The translations under genes were made by a program, and so were the position numbers. Below, in pieces: positions 55,429 through 64,000 of a stretch of DNA of 64,000 nucleotides; within the stretch, counting starts at the first letter, position 1, and each line of letters opens with the position of its first letter. This DNA comes from Qipengyuania gaetbuli. Its GTDB lineage: Bacteria; Pseudomonadota; Alphaproteobacteria; Sphingomonadales; Sphingomonadaceae. The stretch lies in NCBI RefSeq assembly GCF_020524765.1, contig NZ_JAIVLR010000001.1, positions 992,001 through 1,056,000 on the forward strand, read 5' to 3'. Below the pieces are notes generated by a model. That model did not search any database and was not told the origin of the DNA. It saw nothing but the letters and a program-made list of their open reading frames with translations.

Positions 55429-56103
55429 TTACTGGCCGCGGCGTTCCATGCGGCGCTCCTTGCGCGCCTCGTGCATGGCCTTGCGTTCCTCGGCGGTGAT
55501 GACACCGTTGCCGTCCGCATCCGCCTTGGCGAAGTGCGCCTTGAGGGCTGCATCGAATTCGGCGCGGGTCACACTCTTGTCGCCATTGGCATCGGCCGTG
55601 CGCAGCATCTGCATGTCGCCGCCACGTCCGCCGCGGCGACCCTTGCGCGCTTCCTTGCCGCGTTCGCCGCGGGCCTCGTGCATGGCTTTCAGCTCTTCCT
55701 GCGAAAGGCCGCCCGACTTGTCGGTGTCCATGCGAGCAAAATGTTCGGCCATGCGGGCTTCGCGCTGGGGTGCGCGGGCTTCACGGCGCTGTTCGCGGCG
55801 TTCCTTGCGCGCTTCATGCATGGCCTTGAGTTCGGCCTGCGAGAGTTCGCCATCGCCATTGGCATCCGCCTTGGCGAACATTTCCTGGCGATGTCCGGCA
55901 CGGTCCTGCGCATTGATGGCGCCGTCGCCATTGGCATCCATCCGAGCAAAGGCCTTGTCGGCATGGGCGGTCATTTCGGCGCGGGTGACATTGCCGTCGC
56001 CATTGGCATCGGGATTGGGCCGCTGGCCGTGATGGTTGGCGAGCGCGGCGGTGCCGGTCAGGGCAAGGGCGGCTGCCGAAAGCGAAAGGGCGATCTTCTT
56101 CAT
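55429..56103 (-). CDS. Exported calmodulin-like protein with six EF-hand motifs
   Basis: 224 residues with a signal peptide (MKKIALSLSAAALALTGTAALA). Six 12-residue EF-hand loops are visible: DANGDGNVTRAE, DANGDGAINAQD, DANGDGELSQAE, DTDKSGGLSQEE, DANGDKSVTRAE and DADGNGVITAEE; the fifth has Lys at loop position 6. Between the third and fourth lies a very basic stretch (RKERREQRREARAPQREARM), repeated after the fourth and at the C-terminus. It is probably a periplasmic calcium-binding protein. A two-component pair follows it by 47 bases. Confidence 0.88.
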   Translation of the reverse strand: MKKIALSLSAAALALTGTAALANHHGQRPNPDANGDGNVTRAEMTAHADKAFARMDANGDGAINAQDRAGHRQEMFAKADANGDGELSQAELKAMHEARKERREQRREARAPQREARMAEHFARMDTDKSGGLSQEELKAMHEARGERGKEARKGRRGGRGGDMQMLRTADANGDKSVTRAEFDAALKAHFAKADADGNGVITAEERKAMHEARKERRMERRGQ

Positions 56104-56296
56104 GGTTCAATCTCCTGAAAACGGGAGAGCTGCGACGCGCCGGGGTCTGGGGGGAGGGTCTGTAGGACAGCGCCGCAGCTCATGCCCCCTTGTCTAGGCG
56201 CGCCATGTCGCAGCTTTATGCCGCAAACAGGACGAATTGTATCGCTTTGTCGCAGCCGCGCCGCTGCGTTCACTCAGGCGCAAGATCCCGCCCGGC

Positions 56297-56692
56297 TCAG
56301 GCCACCTTGTCCATGAGGAAGGCGTTGAGCTTGTTGCCATCCGGATCGCGGAAATAGGCAGCGTAAAACACCATGCCGTTCTCGTCCGGCTCGCCGCGCG
56401 GACCGGGCGCGCCTTCGTCGGACCCGCCATGGCTGAGCGCGATGTCGTAGAGCCGCTGGACCTGGTCGCGGTCCTTCGCTTCAAGCGCCACCATCGTGCC
56501 GTTGCCGACGCTGGCCGCTTCGCCGTCGAACGGCTTGGTGGCAGCGATGCCGGCCCCGCCGTCCCATTTGCCCCAGGCAATGAAGGTGTCGAAATCCATC
56601 ATCCGCCCGACGCCCATTTCGGCGGCGATGGCGTCATAGAACTTCGCCGCTCGCGCGAGGTCATTGGTTCCCAGTGTAACGTAACCGATCAT
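56297..56692 (-). CDS. VOC (glyoxalase-like) family protein
   Basis: 131 residues of the vicinal-oxygen-chelate fold (MIGYVTLGTNDLARAAKFYDAI start; YFRDPDGNKLNAFLMDK end). It is a clear paralogue of the VOC protein in the formaldehyde operon (10456), sharing KFYDAI, TKPxDGExA, GNG and RDPDGNKL. The substrate is unknown. It is monocistronic. About 190 bases separate it from the EF-hand gene upstream; I see nothing distinctive in that gap apart from the EF-hand gene's own promoter region. Confidence 0.88.
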   Translation of the reverse strand: MIGYVTLGTNDLARAAKFYDAIAAEMGVGRMMDFDTFIAWGKWDGGAGIAATKPFDGEAASVGNGTMVALEAKDRDQVQRLYDIALSHGGSDEGAPGPRGEPDENGMVFYAAYFRDPDGNKLNAFLMDKVA

Positions 56693-56752
56693 CAGCCTGC
56701 TCCTTCGAAAACGACTCGCGACCGGCGGAACATTACGGGAACATTTGACGTG

Positions 56753-58558
56753 CTACAAGGGGCGGCATTCCCGTTCGAGCCAGGCGAGGTCCTCGCCTTC
56801 GAGCTGCGGCGCGAGAATGTCGCGGGTCTTGGCATGATAGGCGTTCCACCATGCGATCTCGCGCTCGGTCAGCAGCGACCTGTCCACCAGCCTGCGGTCG
56901 AGCGGCACGTGGGTCAGCGTCTCGAACGTGAGGTACCTGCCTTCGCTACCCTCGATCTGAGCATCGACCACCAGCACGAGGTTCTCGATACGGATGCCGT
57001 AGGCGCCCGGCTTGTAGTAGCCCGGCTCGTTCGACAGGATCATGCCTTCGCGCAGCGGGGTCTCGGTCCCGGGGAATGCGCCGCCCGGCTTGGAAATGCG
57101 CTGCGGGCCCTCATGGACCGACAGGTAGCTGCCAACGCCATGGCCGGTGCCGTGGCCGTAATCCATGCCCGCCTGCCACAAGTGCATGCGCGCCAGCACG
57201 TCCAGCGCACCGCCCGGCGTTCCGTCGGGGAAGCGGGCGAGATCGAGTTCGATATGGCCCTTGAGCACGCGGGTGTTGCGGTCGATCATTTCCGCCGTCG
57301 GCTCGCCCGGGCCGACCCACACGGTACGGGTGATGTCGGTCGTGCCGTCGGGATACTGGCCGCCCGAATCGCACAGGTAGATGCTGGACGGCGGGATCGG
57401 GATATTGCTGTCCTCGTCCACCTTGTAATGCGGCAGGGCGGCATGTCCGGCGGCGGCACTGATGGTGTCGAAGCTGGTATCCTTCATGTCGGGGCTGAGG
57501 CCGCGCAATTCGCGCAGCTTGGCCGCCGCACCCAGTTCGTCGATTTCGCCCGAAGGCGCGTTCTCTTCGATCCAGCGCAGGTACTTGACCATGGCCGCGC
57601 CGTCGCGCGCCTGCGCATCGCGGTGGCCCTGACGTTCGGCCTCGTTCTTGATCGCCTTGGGCAGGACTGTCGGATCATCGTCGCGCACGATTTTCGCCCC
57701 GCCCGCCTGGAGCGCGTGGAAGATACCGGCGACGGCATGCTTGGGATCGACCGCCACGGTCTTGCCCGCGAGTTCTGCCAGCGCAGGCTCGAACTGGTCA
57801 CGGTCGCGAATGCGCACGGCATTGCCGAGGTGCTGCGAGAGTTCCGGCGTTACCTTGTCCGGCGCGATGAACAGTTCGGCCGTGCCGTCGGCATGGGCCA
57901 GGACATAGGACAGCGCGACCGGCGTGTTGTCGACGTCGGTGCCGCGCATGTTGAGCAGCCAGGCCACCGAATCGAGCGCGCTGATCACGGTCGCGTCGTA
58001 TCCTTCGCGCTTCAGCCAGTCGGCGATCTCGGCGCGCTTGTCGGCGCTGGAGCGGCCGGCGAAGCGGTCGTCGTGCGGGACGGCAGCCGCCTTGCTCGGC
58101 TCGGGCCGGTCGCCCCAGACCGCGTCGATCGGATTGCCGTCGACCGCGACCAGTTCGATGCCCTTCTTGGCGAACAGCTTTTCAGCCTCTTCCGCCCAGC
58201 CGATGCCGTGCAGCCATGCGTCATAGCCGATCTTCGCGCCCTGCGGCGCGTTGGCGGCGATCCACCTGGCCGGGCTCGTCGCAGGCACGTCCTCGTAATC
58301 GTAGAGCTTGCCGTCGACCTGTTCGCGCACCTGTACGGTGTAGCGACCGTCGGTGAACATGGCGGCCCGGTCCTTCAGCACGACCGCGCTGCCCGCGCTG
58401 CCGCCGAAGCCGGTCAGCCAGTGCAGGCGCTGGGCATAGGAGCCGACATATTCGCTCATGTGCTCGTCGGAAATCGGCACGACGAAACCGTGGAGGCCCC
58501 GCTTTTCGAGTTCGGTCCTCAGCGCATCGAGACGCGCTTCGTGGGTCTGCATAAGCAT
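56753..58558 (-). CDS. pepP: M24-family Xaa-Pro aminopeptidase (long, APP-type)
   Basis: 601 residues in the three-domain layout of eukaryote-like aminopeptidase P: creatinase-like N-terminal domain (about 5-130), a middle domain, and the C-terminal pita-bread domain (about 300-540) with metal ligands in CDSGGQYPDGTTDITRT (Asp, Asp), GHGTGHGVGSYLSVHEGP (His) and NEPGYY (Glu), followed by a short extra C-terminal domain. It removes an N-terminal residue before proline. The start at MLMQTHEAR has GGAAGGA upstream. It is divergent from the S9 peptidase gene. Confidence 0.93.
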   Translation of the reverse strand: MLMQTHEARLDALRTELEKRGLHGFVVPISDEHMSEYVGSYAQRLHWLTGFGGSAGSAVVLKDRAAMFTDGRYTVQVREQVDGKLYDYEDVPATSPARWIAANAPQGAKIGYDAWLHGIGWAEEAEKLFAKKGIELVAVDGNPIDAVWGDRPEPSKAAAVPHDDRFAGRSSADKRAEIADWLKREGYDATVISALDSVAWLLNMRGTDVDNTPVALSYVLAHADGTAELFIAPDKVTPELSQHLGNAVRIRDRDQFEPALAELAGKTVAVDPKHAVAGIFHALQAGGAKIVRDDDPTVLPKAIKNEAERQGHRDAQARDGAAMVKYLRWIEENAPSGEIDELGAAAKLRELRGLSPDMKDTSFDTISAAAGHAALPHYKVDEDSNIPIPPSSIYLCDSGGQYPDGTTDITRTVWVGPGEPTAEMIDRNTRVLKGHIELDLARFPDGTPGGALDVLARMHLWQAGMDYGHGTGHGVGSYLSVHEGPQRISKPGGAFPGTETPLREGMILSNEPGYYKPGAYGIRIENLVLVVDAQIEGSEGRYLTFETLTHVPLDRRLVDRSLLTEREIAWWNAYHAKTRDILAPQLEGEDLAWLERECRPL

Positions 58559-58620
58559 GGCGGCGATCCTTCCAGTATTCGTTCGTCGGGCGCCCTCCCG
58601 CATCGGTGGAGAGCGCGCTT

Positions 58621-58695
58621 GCGGCGGGGCGTCCCGCCGCATAGTCACTTTGCCAACTTAGCCACTCGCGGCACGGCTTTCCACCTTTGTGCCGC
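58621..58695. repeat. Two perfect inverted repeats in the pepP / S9-peptidase divergent region
   Basis: GCGGCGGG / CCCGCCGC (58621-58628 and 58633-58640, 4-base loop) and GCGGCAC / GTGCCGC (58668-58674 and 58689-58695, 14-base loop). Neither has a T tract, so they are not terminators. They fill the 155-base gap between divergent starts; the second ends 19 bases before the S9 start, so it could form a leader hairpin in the mRNA or mark regulator sites. Confidence 0.5.
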
Positions 58696-58713
58696 TCCGG
58701 GGAGAAATGATTC

Positions 58714-60864
58714 ATGTCTTTGAAGCGAATGGCCGCGTGCCTATCTGCTGCCTCACTTCTCGCCGGCACTCCGATTGCCGCGCAAACATTCGAAGGGACT
58801 TCCGTGACTGCACCGACCTCGCCGCCCACTGCAGAGAAGCGCGACCATTCCTATACCCACCACGGGATCACGATTTCCGACCCCTATCACTGGCTCAAGG
58901 ACCAGGGTTATCCGGTCGTCGATGACGAGGACATCCTCGCCTATGTGAAGGCGGAAAACGCCTGGTTCGAGACGCGGATGGAACCGCAGAAGGCGCTCGT
59001 CGACGAACTCTACGAAGAGATGAAGGCGCGCATCAAGGAAGACGATTCCACGGTGCCACAGAAGGACGGCGACTGGCTCTACTGGACCGAGTTCGAGGAA
59101 GGCGCGGAATACCGCAAGTGGTACCGCAAGCCGGTGGCCGGCGGCGACAAGGTGCTGATCCTCGACGAGAACCAGCTTGCCGAAGGGCTCGACTATTTCC
59201 GCCTCGGTGCTTTCTCCGTGTCGAAGAACGGGCGCTATCTCGCCTATTCGACCGACACCAACGGATCCGAACGCTTCACCATCGTGATCAAGGACCTCGA
59301 GACGGGCGAGATGCTGGCGGACGAGATCCCCGGCACGCGCTCCGGCCCGACCTGGGTCATGGGCGACAAGGGTATCGTCTACGGCAAGAGCACCGAACAG
59401 TGGCGCACCCATGATGCGACGCTGCACGTGCTCGGCACACCGGTGTCCGAAGACGTCGAACTCTACCGCGAGACGCAGGAAGAGGGCTTCAGCGTCGCTA
59501 CCGGCCTGACCGCGCAGGAAGACTGGCTGGTCATCGCCACCGGCGACAACGAGACGAGCGAGATCCGCCTGGTCCGCGCCGACGATCCGACCGGCGAGCA
59601 GATCCTCGTCGCCCCGCGCAAGCGTGGCCGCGAGTATGACGTCGATGTGCGCGACGGCGTGCTCTACGTGCACACCAACGACGACCACGTGAACTTCCGC
59701 CTCGCCACGGCCAGCCTCGACAAGCCCGGCGAATGGAAGACGCTCATCCCGGGCTCGGACGAATTCTACCTGTCCGGTTTCGAGCTGTTCAAGGACTTCT
59801 ACGTCACCGAAGGACGCCTGCGCGGTCTCGACCAGATCCAGCTGCGTTCCTACGAGAACCCGAACCTCGTGAAGCCGGTCGCCTTTACCGAGGCGAGCTT
59901 TTCGACCGGCCTGTCGAACAATCCGGAATACGATACCGACAAGTTGCGCCTCGCCTACGAAAGCATGGTCACGCCGGATTCGGTGTTCGACTACCACGTG
60001 AAAACGGGCGAACTCGAACTCCTCAAGCAGCAGGAAATCCCGAGCGGCTACGACCCCTCGCTCTACAAGGTCGAGCGGATCGAGGTGAAGGCACGCGACG
60101 GCACGATGGTGCCGGTGAGCATCGTCAGCCTGAAGGATCGCCCGATGGGCGGCGCGCTGCACCTCTATGCCTACGGCGCCTACGGCTTCGCCTATCCGCC
60201 GAACTTCTCGACCACGCGTCTCAGCCTGGTCGATCGCGGCTTCGCCTTTGCCATCGCGCATGTCCGCGGCGGCGACGATCTGGGCCGCAACTGGTACCTG
60301 CAGGGCAAGCTCAACGAGCGGACCAACACGTTCAACGATTTCGTCGATGTGGCGAAGGGCCTGATCGACAGGGGCTATACGCAGAAAGGCAGGATTTCCG
60401 CCAGCGGCGGTTCGGCCGGCGGCGAGCTGATGGGCGTCGTGCTCAACACCGATCCCGACCTGTGGGGCGCAGTGGTGGCGCATGTGCCTTTCGTCGACGT
60501 GCTCAACACCATGCTCGACAAGGACCTGCCGCTGACGCCGGGCGAATGGCCCGAATGGGGCAACCCGATCGAGAGCAAGCAGGCCTTCGCCTACATCCTC
60601 AGCTACTCGCCTTACGACCAGGTCATGGCGCAGGACTATCCGCCGCTGCTGGTCACCGCCGGCCTCAACGATCCGCGCGTCACCTATTGGGAACCCGCCA
60701 AGTGGGTCGCCAAGCTGCGCGAATACAAGACCGACGACAACGAGCTGCTCCTGAAGACCAACATGGGCGCAGGCCACGGCGGCAAGTCGGGCCGCTTCGC
60801 CTCGATCTACGAGGTTGCGGAGGAATACGCCTTTATCCTGTGGCAGCTCGGGATGACAAAATGA
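58714..60864 (+). CDS. S9-family prolyl oligopeptidase / oligopeptidase B-like, exported
   Basis: 716 residues: signal peptide (about 1-25), the beta-propeller domain that filters peptides, beginning ISDPYHWLKDQ, and the C-terminal alpha/beta-hydrolase domain with the nucleophile in RISASGGSAGGELMGVVLN. The Asp is in AGLNDPRVTYWEPAKW and the His in TNMGAGHGGKSGR. Sequence around the active site is closer to protease II/PtrB than to strict prolyl peptidases. GGGGAGAAA precedes the ATG. The stop overlaps the next gene (ATGA), so the peptidase is cotranscribed with an M1-like protease. Confidence 0.94.
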   Translation: MSLKRMAACLSAASLLAGTPIAAQTFEGTSVTAPTSPPTAEKRDHSYTHHGITISDPYHWLKDQGYPVVDDEDILAYVKAENAWFETRMEPQKALVDELYEEMKARIKEDDSTVPQKDGDWLYWTEFEEGAEYRKWYRKPVAGGDKVLILDENQLAEGLDYFRLGAFSVSKNGRYLAYSTDTNGSERFTIVIKDLETGEMLADEIPGTRSGPTWVMGDKGIVYGKSTEQWRTHDATLHVLGTPVSEDVELYRETQEEGFSVATGLTAQEDWLVIATGDNETSEIRLVRADDPTGEQILVAPRKRGREYDVDVRDGVLYVHTNDDHVNFRLATASLDKPGEWKTLIPGSDEFYLSGFELFKDFYVTEGRLRGLDQIQLRSYENPNLVKPVAFTEASFSTGLSNNPEYDTDKLRLAYESMVTPDSVFDYHVKTGELELLKQQEIPSGYDPSLYKVERIEVKARDGTMVPVSIVSLKDRPMGGALHLYAYGAYGFAYPPNFSTTRLSLVDRGFAFAIAHVRGGDDLGRNWYLQGKLNERTNTFNDFVDVAKGLIDRGYTQKGRISASGGSAGGELMGVVLNTDPDLWGAVVAHVPFVDVLNTMLDKDLPLTPGEWPEWGNPIESKQAFAYILSYSPYDQVMAQDYPPLLVTAGLNDPRVTYWEPAKWVAKLREYKTDDNELLLKTNMGAGHGGKSGRFASIYEVAEEYAFILWQLGMTK

Positions 60865-62246
60865 GGCTGGCGAGGGGGGCGCTCGCCCTCCTCCTTGCTG
60901 CTTTCGCAGCGCCGCTGGCGGCCGAGGATCGCGCCGGCGAGCCGACCCTGCGCGTCGAGGTCAGTCATTCCGGCGACGACTGGCGCGCCACCTTCACGTT
61001 CCCCGAGGGCGCGAAGGACTGGGCTTTCGTGCGGTCCAACCGGGCGCGCGATCTCGATGCGAGCTGGCGCCTCGCCAGCTGGAAGGTCCTGACCCCCGGA
61101 GTCGAGCTGGTGCGCGAAGGAGAGCGCGACGTGCTGCGCGCGACCGGCGACACGATGCCGGACAGCGTGACGGTTGCCTTCGAGCCTTTCAGTCAGGATT
61201 TGTTCGCCGACTACGATCCCGCGATGGTCTTCAGCGACGGGACCGTAGCGCTTTTCACCGGCCACTTCCTTGCCAAGCCGTGGGATGGCGAGGCGGGATT
61301 TGCAGCCTCGCAGGAACCCGCGGCGGAGTTCGCATTCGAGAACGGCTCGGGCGACCTCACCTACAAGGGGCGCGCATTCTCGTCGGTCACCACACGCGAC
61401 AGCGATACCTATGTCATTTTCGGGTCGCCTGACTTCGTCGCCACCGAACATTTCACGGGCCTGCTCGATCCGGCCATTCCCTCATGGATGCTGGGAGAAC
61501 TCGGCAGCTTCCTGCCCCAGGCGCTCGACGGGTTGAACGAACGGCTGGGCTCGCCTGCGCTGGGCGGCAAGCCCATGGTCATCGCGACATGGGCCGGGCC
61601 GACGCCGGGCCGGATCAGCCGTGGCGGCAGCGTTTTGCCTGGGATCGTGACCCTGCGCTTTGAAGGCGATGGCATGCTCGAGAAGCTGCCGGACGAAATC
61701 CAGCCGGTCCGCTGGTTCCTCTCGCACGAGACGGCGCATTTCTGGCTCGGGCAGACGGTCAGGCATCCCGACCAGACAGCGGCCTGGATTAGCGAAGGCG
61801 GCGCTTCGCTACTCGCCTACCGCCTGATCCAGTCGATCGACCCCGCCTATGAGCCGGGCTTTGATGTCGCGCGCGAGTGGAAGGACTGCATCGAGCTTTC
61901 AGCCAAGGGACCGCTCGACGAGGCCGACAGCCGCCGCGACTACCGCGCCAGCTACGCCTGCGGCACCGTGCTTGGCATGATCGCCGAAGGGGCGGCACAG
62001 CAGAACGGGTCGCGCGACTTCTTCGATTTCTGGCGCTCGCTGATCGAGGAGAACCGTCGCGACAGGGGCGGTGACGGGATCGTCTCGGTAAGCGACTGGC
62101 TCGCCCAGCTGACCCGCGAGAGCAAGGACCCGGATCTTGCCGCACGCGTCCGTCGCTTCATCCACGACGGGTCCGCAGAGCCGCAGGCAGACCTGTGCGC
62201 CATGCTGGCGCGCGTGGGCCGCCGCGCACCGGGATGCACCGCATGA
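60861..62246 (+). CDS. Exported M1-like metallopeptidase-fold protein
   Basis: 461 residues with a signal peptide (MRLARGALALLLAAFAAPLAAED). The zinc motif is HETAHFW (H289, E290, H293), followed by Glu312 in WISEGG; the spacing HExxH-x18-E is exactly that of gluzincin (M1) aminopeptidases. The N-terminal 200 residues are beta-rich and do not show the usual M1 GAMEN exopeptidase motif, so it may be an endopeptidase or a non-classical member. It is coupled to the S9 peptidase before it and to a thioesterase after it. Confidence 0.75.
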   Translation: MRLARGALALLLAAFAAPLAAEDRAGEPTLRVEVSHSGDDWRATFTFPEGAKDWAFVRSNRARDLDASWRLASWKVLTPGVELVREGERDVLRATGDTMPDSVTVAFEPFSQDLFADYDPAMVFSDGTVALFTGHFLAKPWDGEAGFAASQEPAAEFAFENGSGDLTYKGRAFSSVTTRDSDTYVIFGSPDFVATEHFTGLLDPAIPSWMLGELGSFLPQALDGLNERLGSPALGGKPMVIATWAGPTPGRISRGGSVLPGIVTLRFEGDGMLEKLPDEIQPVRWFLSHETAHFWLGQTVRHPDQTAAWISEGGASLLAYRLIQSIDPAYEPGFDVAREWKDCIELSAKGPLDEADSRRDYRASYACGTVLGMIAEGAAQQNGSRDFFDFWRSLIEENRRDRGGDGIVSVSDWLAQLTRESKDPDLAARVRRFIHDGSAEPQADLCAMLARVGRRAPGCTA

Positions 62247-62638
62247 CGAAACTGTTCTCGAAAGTTTTCACCGCCCGGCCCGAGCACATCGACGAGCTCG
62301 GCCACGTCAACAATGCCGTCTGGGTCCAGTGGATACAGGACCTTGCGACCAGCCACTGGGAAAGTGCCGCGCGCGAGGAAGACCGCGCCGCCTGTTTCTG
62401 GGTCGTGACCCGGCACGAGATCGATTACCGCGGCAATGTCGACGAAGGCCAGACCGTCACCGGCCGGACCTGGATCGAGGGCGAACCGCGCGGGGCGACA
62501 TCCGTTCGCCGCGTCGAGTTTCGCAACGAGGCGGGCAAGGTCATCGTCTCGGCATCGACCACATGGGCGATGCTCGACCGGGAAACCCAGCGCCTCGTCA
62601 GGGTGCGCAGCGAAGTGCTGGCACCCTTCCGGGACTGA
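62243..62638 (+). CDS. Hotdog-fold acyl-CoA thioesterase (4HBT-like)
   Basis: 131 residues with the 4HBT core: FTARPEHIDELGHVNNAVWVQWIQD (catalytic Asp in HIDELGHVNN) and the long central beta strands (HEIDYRGNVDEGQTVTGRTW). It is typical of acyl-CoA thioesterases. The ATG overlaps the preceding stop by four bases. Its stop TGA abuts the ald stop on the other strand, forming TGATCA. The substrate is unknown. Confidence 0.88.
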   Translation: MTKLFSKVFTARPEHIDELGHVNNAVWVQWIQDLATSHWESAAREEDRAACFWVVTRHEIDYRGNVDEGQTVTGRTWIEGEPRGATSVRRVEFRNEAGKVIVSASTTWAMLDRETQRLVRVRSEVLAPFRD

Positions 62639-63754
62639 TCAGCCGACGAGCTCGCTGGTCGGCCGATAGGTGTAGCCGAGTTCGCGCGCGACGGCTTCGT
62701 AAGTCACTTCGCCGGCGTGCACGTTGAGGCCTTCTGCCAGGTGCGGGTCGGTGCGCAGGGCTTCCTTCCAGCCGAGATCGGCAATGCGCAGCGCGTGCGG
62801 CAGAGTCACGTTGTTCAGCGCATAGGTGCTGGTACGCGCGACGGCGCCGGGCATGTTGGCGACGCAATAGTGCACGATGTCGTCCACCACATAGGTCGGC
62901 TCCGCATGGGTCGTGGGCCGGCTGGTTTCGAAGCAGCCGCCCTGGTCGATCGCGACGTCGACGAGCACTGCGCCCTTCTGCATGTCGCCCAGCATCTCGC
63001 GGGTGACCAGCTTGGGTGCGGCAGCGCCCGGGATCAGGACTGCACCGATGACGAGGTCCGCACCGCACACCGCATCATGCAGGTTCGCGACATTGGAGAA
63101 GCGCGTCTTGGCGCGGCTTTCGAAATGCGTACCGACACGCTCCAGCACTTCGGGATCGCGGTCGAGGATGGTGACATCGGCACCGAGGCCCGCGGCCATT
63201 TGCGCGGCATTGAAGCCGACCACGCCGCCGCCGATGACGACGACCTTGCCCGGCATCACGCCCGGAACGCCGCCCAGCAACACGCCGCGCCCGCCATGCG
63301 CCTTTTCGAGCGCGGTGGCGCCGGCCTGCACGCTCATGCGGCCTGCGACCTGGCTCATGGGCTTGAGCAGCGGGAGCGTCCGGTTGGGGCCCGTCACCGT
63401 TTCATAGGCGATCGCGGTCACACCGCTCGCCACGAGTTCCTTGGTCTGCTCCGGATCGGGCGCAAGGTGAAGATAGGTGTAGAGGATCTGGTCTTCGCGC
63501 AGCTTGGCCCGTTCGACCGCCTGCGGTTCCTTGACCTTCACCACCATTTCACACTCGGCGAAAATGGGGTCCGGCCCGTCGACGATCTTCGCGCCCGCGG
63601 CCTGGTACTGCGCATCGGTCGCATCGATGCCGAGTCCGGCGCCGGTCTCGATCCACACCTCGTGGCCGCGTGCGGTCAGCTCGCGCGCGCTTTCGGGCGT
63701 CAGGCCGACGCGATATTCGTGGTTCTTGATTTCCTTGGGGCAGCCGATGCGCAT
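62639..63754 (-). CDS. ald: Alanine dehydrogenase
   Basis: NAD-dependent oxidative deamination of L-alanine to pyruvate and ammonia. 371 residues, as usual. [20 protein letters not shown] opens the family; the catalytic Lys is in EMVVKVKEP and the His in [28 protein letters not shown] is the Rossmann dinucleotide site. AAGGAG precedes the ATG. It is single, with a GC-rich hairpin in its leader region. Confidence 0.97.
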   Translation of the reverse strand: MRIGCPKEIKNHEYRVGLTPESARELTARGHEVWIETGAGLGIDATDAQYQAAGAKIVDGPDPIFAECEMVVKVKEPQAVERAKLREDQILYTYLHLAPDPEQTKELVASGVTAIAYETVTGPNRTLPLLKPMSQVAGRMSVQAGATALEKAHGGRGVLLGGVPGVMPGKVVVIGGGVVGFNAAQMAAGLGADVTILDRDPEVLERVGTHFESRAKTRFSNVANLHDAVCGADLVIGAVLIPGAAAPKLVTREMLGDMQKGAVLVDVAIDQGGCFETSRPTTHAEPTYVVDDIVHYCVANMPGAVARTSTYALNNVTLPHALRIADLGWKEALRTDPHLAEGLNVHAGEVTYEAVARELGYTYRPTSELVG

Positions 63755-63795
63755 TGCCTGGGTCTCCTTCTCGGAACCAGCCGTTACGCCCGCGC

Positions 63796-63823
63796 CGCCC
63801 CACCCGCAAGCACGGGCGGGGCG
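63796..63823 (-). repeat. GC-rich hairpin between the partial gene and ald
   Basis: CGCCCC-x-CCCG / CGGG-x-GGGGCG, a stem of 10 paired bases with one mismatched pair and a 6-base loop. There is no T tract after it on either strand, so it is not a typical terminator; it may be a weak terminator for the partial gene or part of the ald leader. Confidence 0.45.
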
Positions 63824-63832
63824 CGCGAAATC

Positions 63833-64000
63833 TTATTGCGGAAGCGCCTGCCAGCGCACTTCGATACGGCTGGCGGAGCCGCCATCTGTTTGCGTTAGTG
63901 TCACGCCCTTTGCCCGCAATGCCGTAGCGACCGAATCGAAGGCCTCGCCCCTACCGGCCAGCACGACACCAAGGTCGCGGCGGTCTGCAGCCCAGGCGAT
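63833..64000 (-). CDS. C-terminal end of an unidentified gene (truncated by window end)
   Basis: The last 55 codons of a minus-strand gene, running in from beyond the window, ending DGGSASRIEVRWQALPQ. The alternation FDSVATALRAKGVTLTQ then a beta strand looks like a ferredoxin-like or GspL/GspM-like C-terminal half, but this is too little to assign. It is upstream of and in line with ald. Confidence 0.55.
   Translation of the reverse strand: MAWAADRRDLGVVLAGRGEAFDSVATALRAKGVTLTQTDGGSASRIEVRWQALPQ

Noticed and set aside
56237-60777. Long open frames antisense to pepP (plus strand) and to the S9 peptidase (minus strand)
   Set aside because: Both mirror strongly supported genes and contain no domain motifs; a side effect of high GC codon use.

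Overview
The window is a dense, GC-rich chromosomal segment of an alphaproteobacterium, most likely Sphingomonadales (Erythrobacteraceae-like). The indications are the gene order mutM / ubiE-ubiB-coaBC-dut, a GSH-dependent formaldehyde module, an intracellular PHB depolymerase, a FzlA-like GST, a GGAAC-N16-GTT promoter of the EcfG general-stress type, and many signal-peptide proteins ending in AQ-type cleavage sites. Taxonomy is inferred from gene content only. I see no tRNA, rRNA, IS element, prophage or CRISPR array. No gap between genes exceeds 300 bases; the longest (47424-47688) holds a probable small RNA.

Layout. 1-1.3 kb: a truncated membrane-linked winged-helix regulator divergent from a small membrane protein. 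1.3-7.9 kb: housekeeping genes dut, coaBC (with a large acidic insert), ubiB, ubiE, mutM and a FzlA-like GST. 7.9-12.2 kb: two small secreted proteins, then a formaldehyde operon (frmA, cupin, glyoxalase-like, YbaK-like, fghA). 12.2-24.5 kb: a porin, then an acetate block: acs and a CrbR-like regulator on the plus strand; a CrbS-like transporter/kinase, ActP-like symporter, DUF4212, DEDDh exonuclease and a cNMP/CBS/DUF294 protein on the minus strand. 24.5-33.4 kb: PHB depolymerase, ABC exporter, M13 peptidase, uppP, a stress-promoter gene pair, phhA and ppk2.

33.4-38.5 kb: a minus-strand acyl-CoA cluster (acyl-CoA dehydrogenase, mesaconyl-CoA-isomerase-like CoA transferase, thiolase, FAS1/MaoC hydratase) with two acidic lipoproteins. 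38.6-45.1 kb: recQ, then an SPFH / ribbon-helix-helix / hydrolase / small membrane protein group behind an AT-rich palindromic promoter, a beta-helix protein, a DksA/TraR-type zinc protein and psd. 45.1-51.6 kb: GNAT, ribA (with a degenerate RibB-like N-terminus), xth, a candidate C-rich-loop sRNA, lolA, rpmG, arfB, rluA and a pabB-pabC fusion. 51.7-64 kb: HerA-like ATPase, an EnvZ/OmpR-type pair, a six-EF-hand protein, a second VOC protein, an M24 aminopeptidase, an S9 peptidase - M1-like protease - thioesterase operon, ald, and the 3' end of an unidentified gene.

The strongest non-coding signals are the candidate sRNA at about 47475-47599 with its own promoter and terminator, and the 28-nt palindrome over the promoter of the SPFH operon. 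Structural oddities include four convergent gene pairs that share a CTAG as both stop codons, and a CoaBC with about 165 extra acidic residues between its two enzyme halves.
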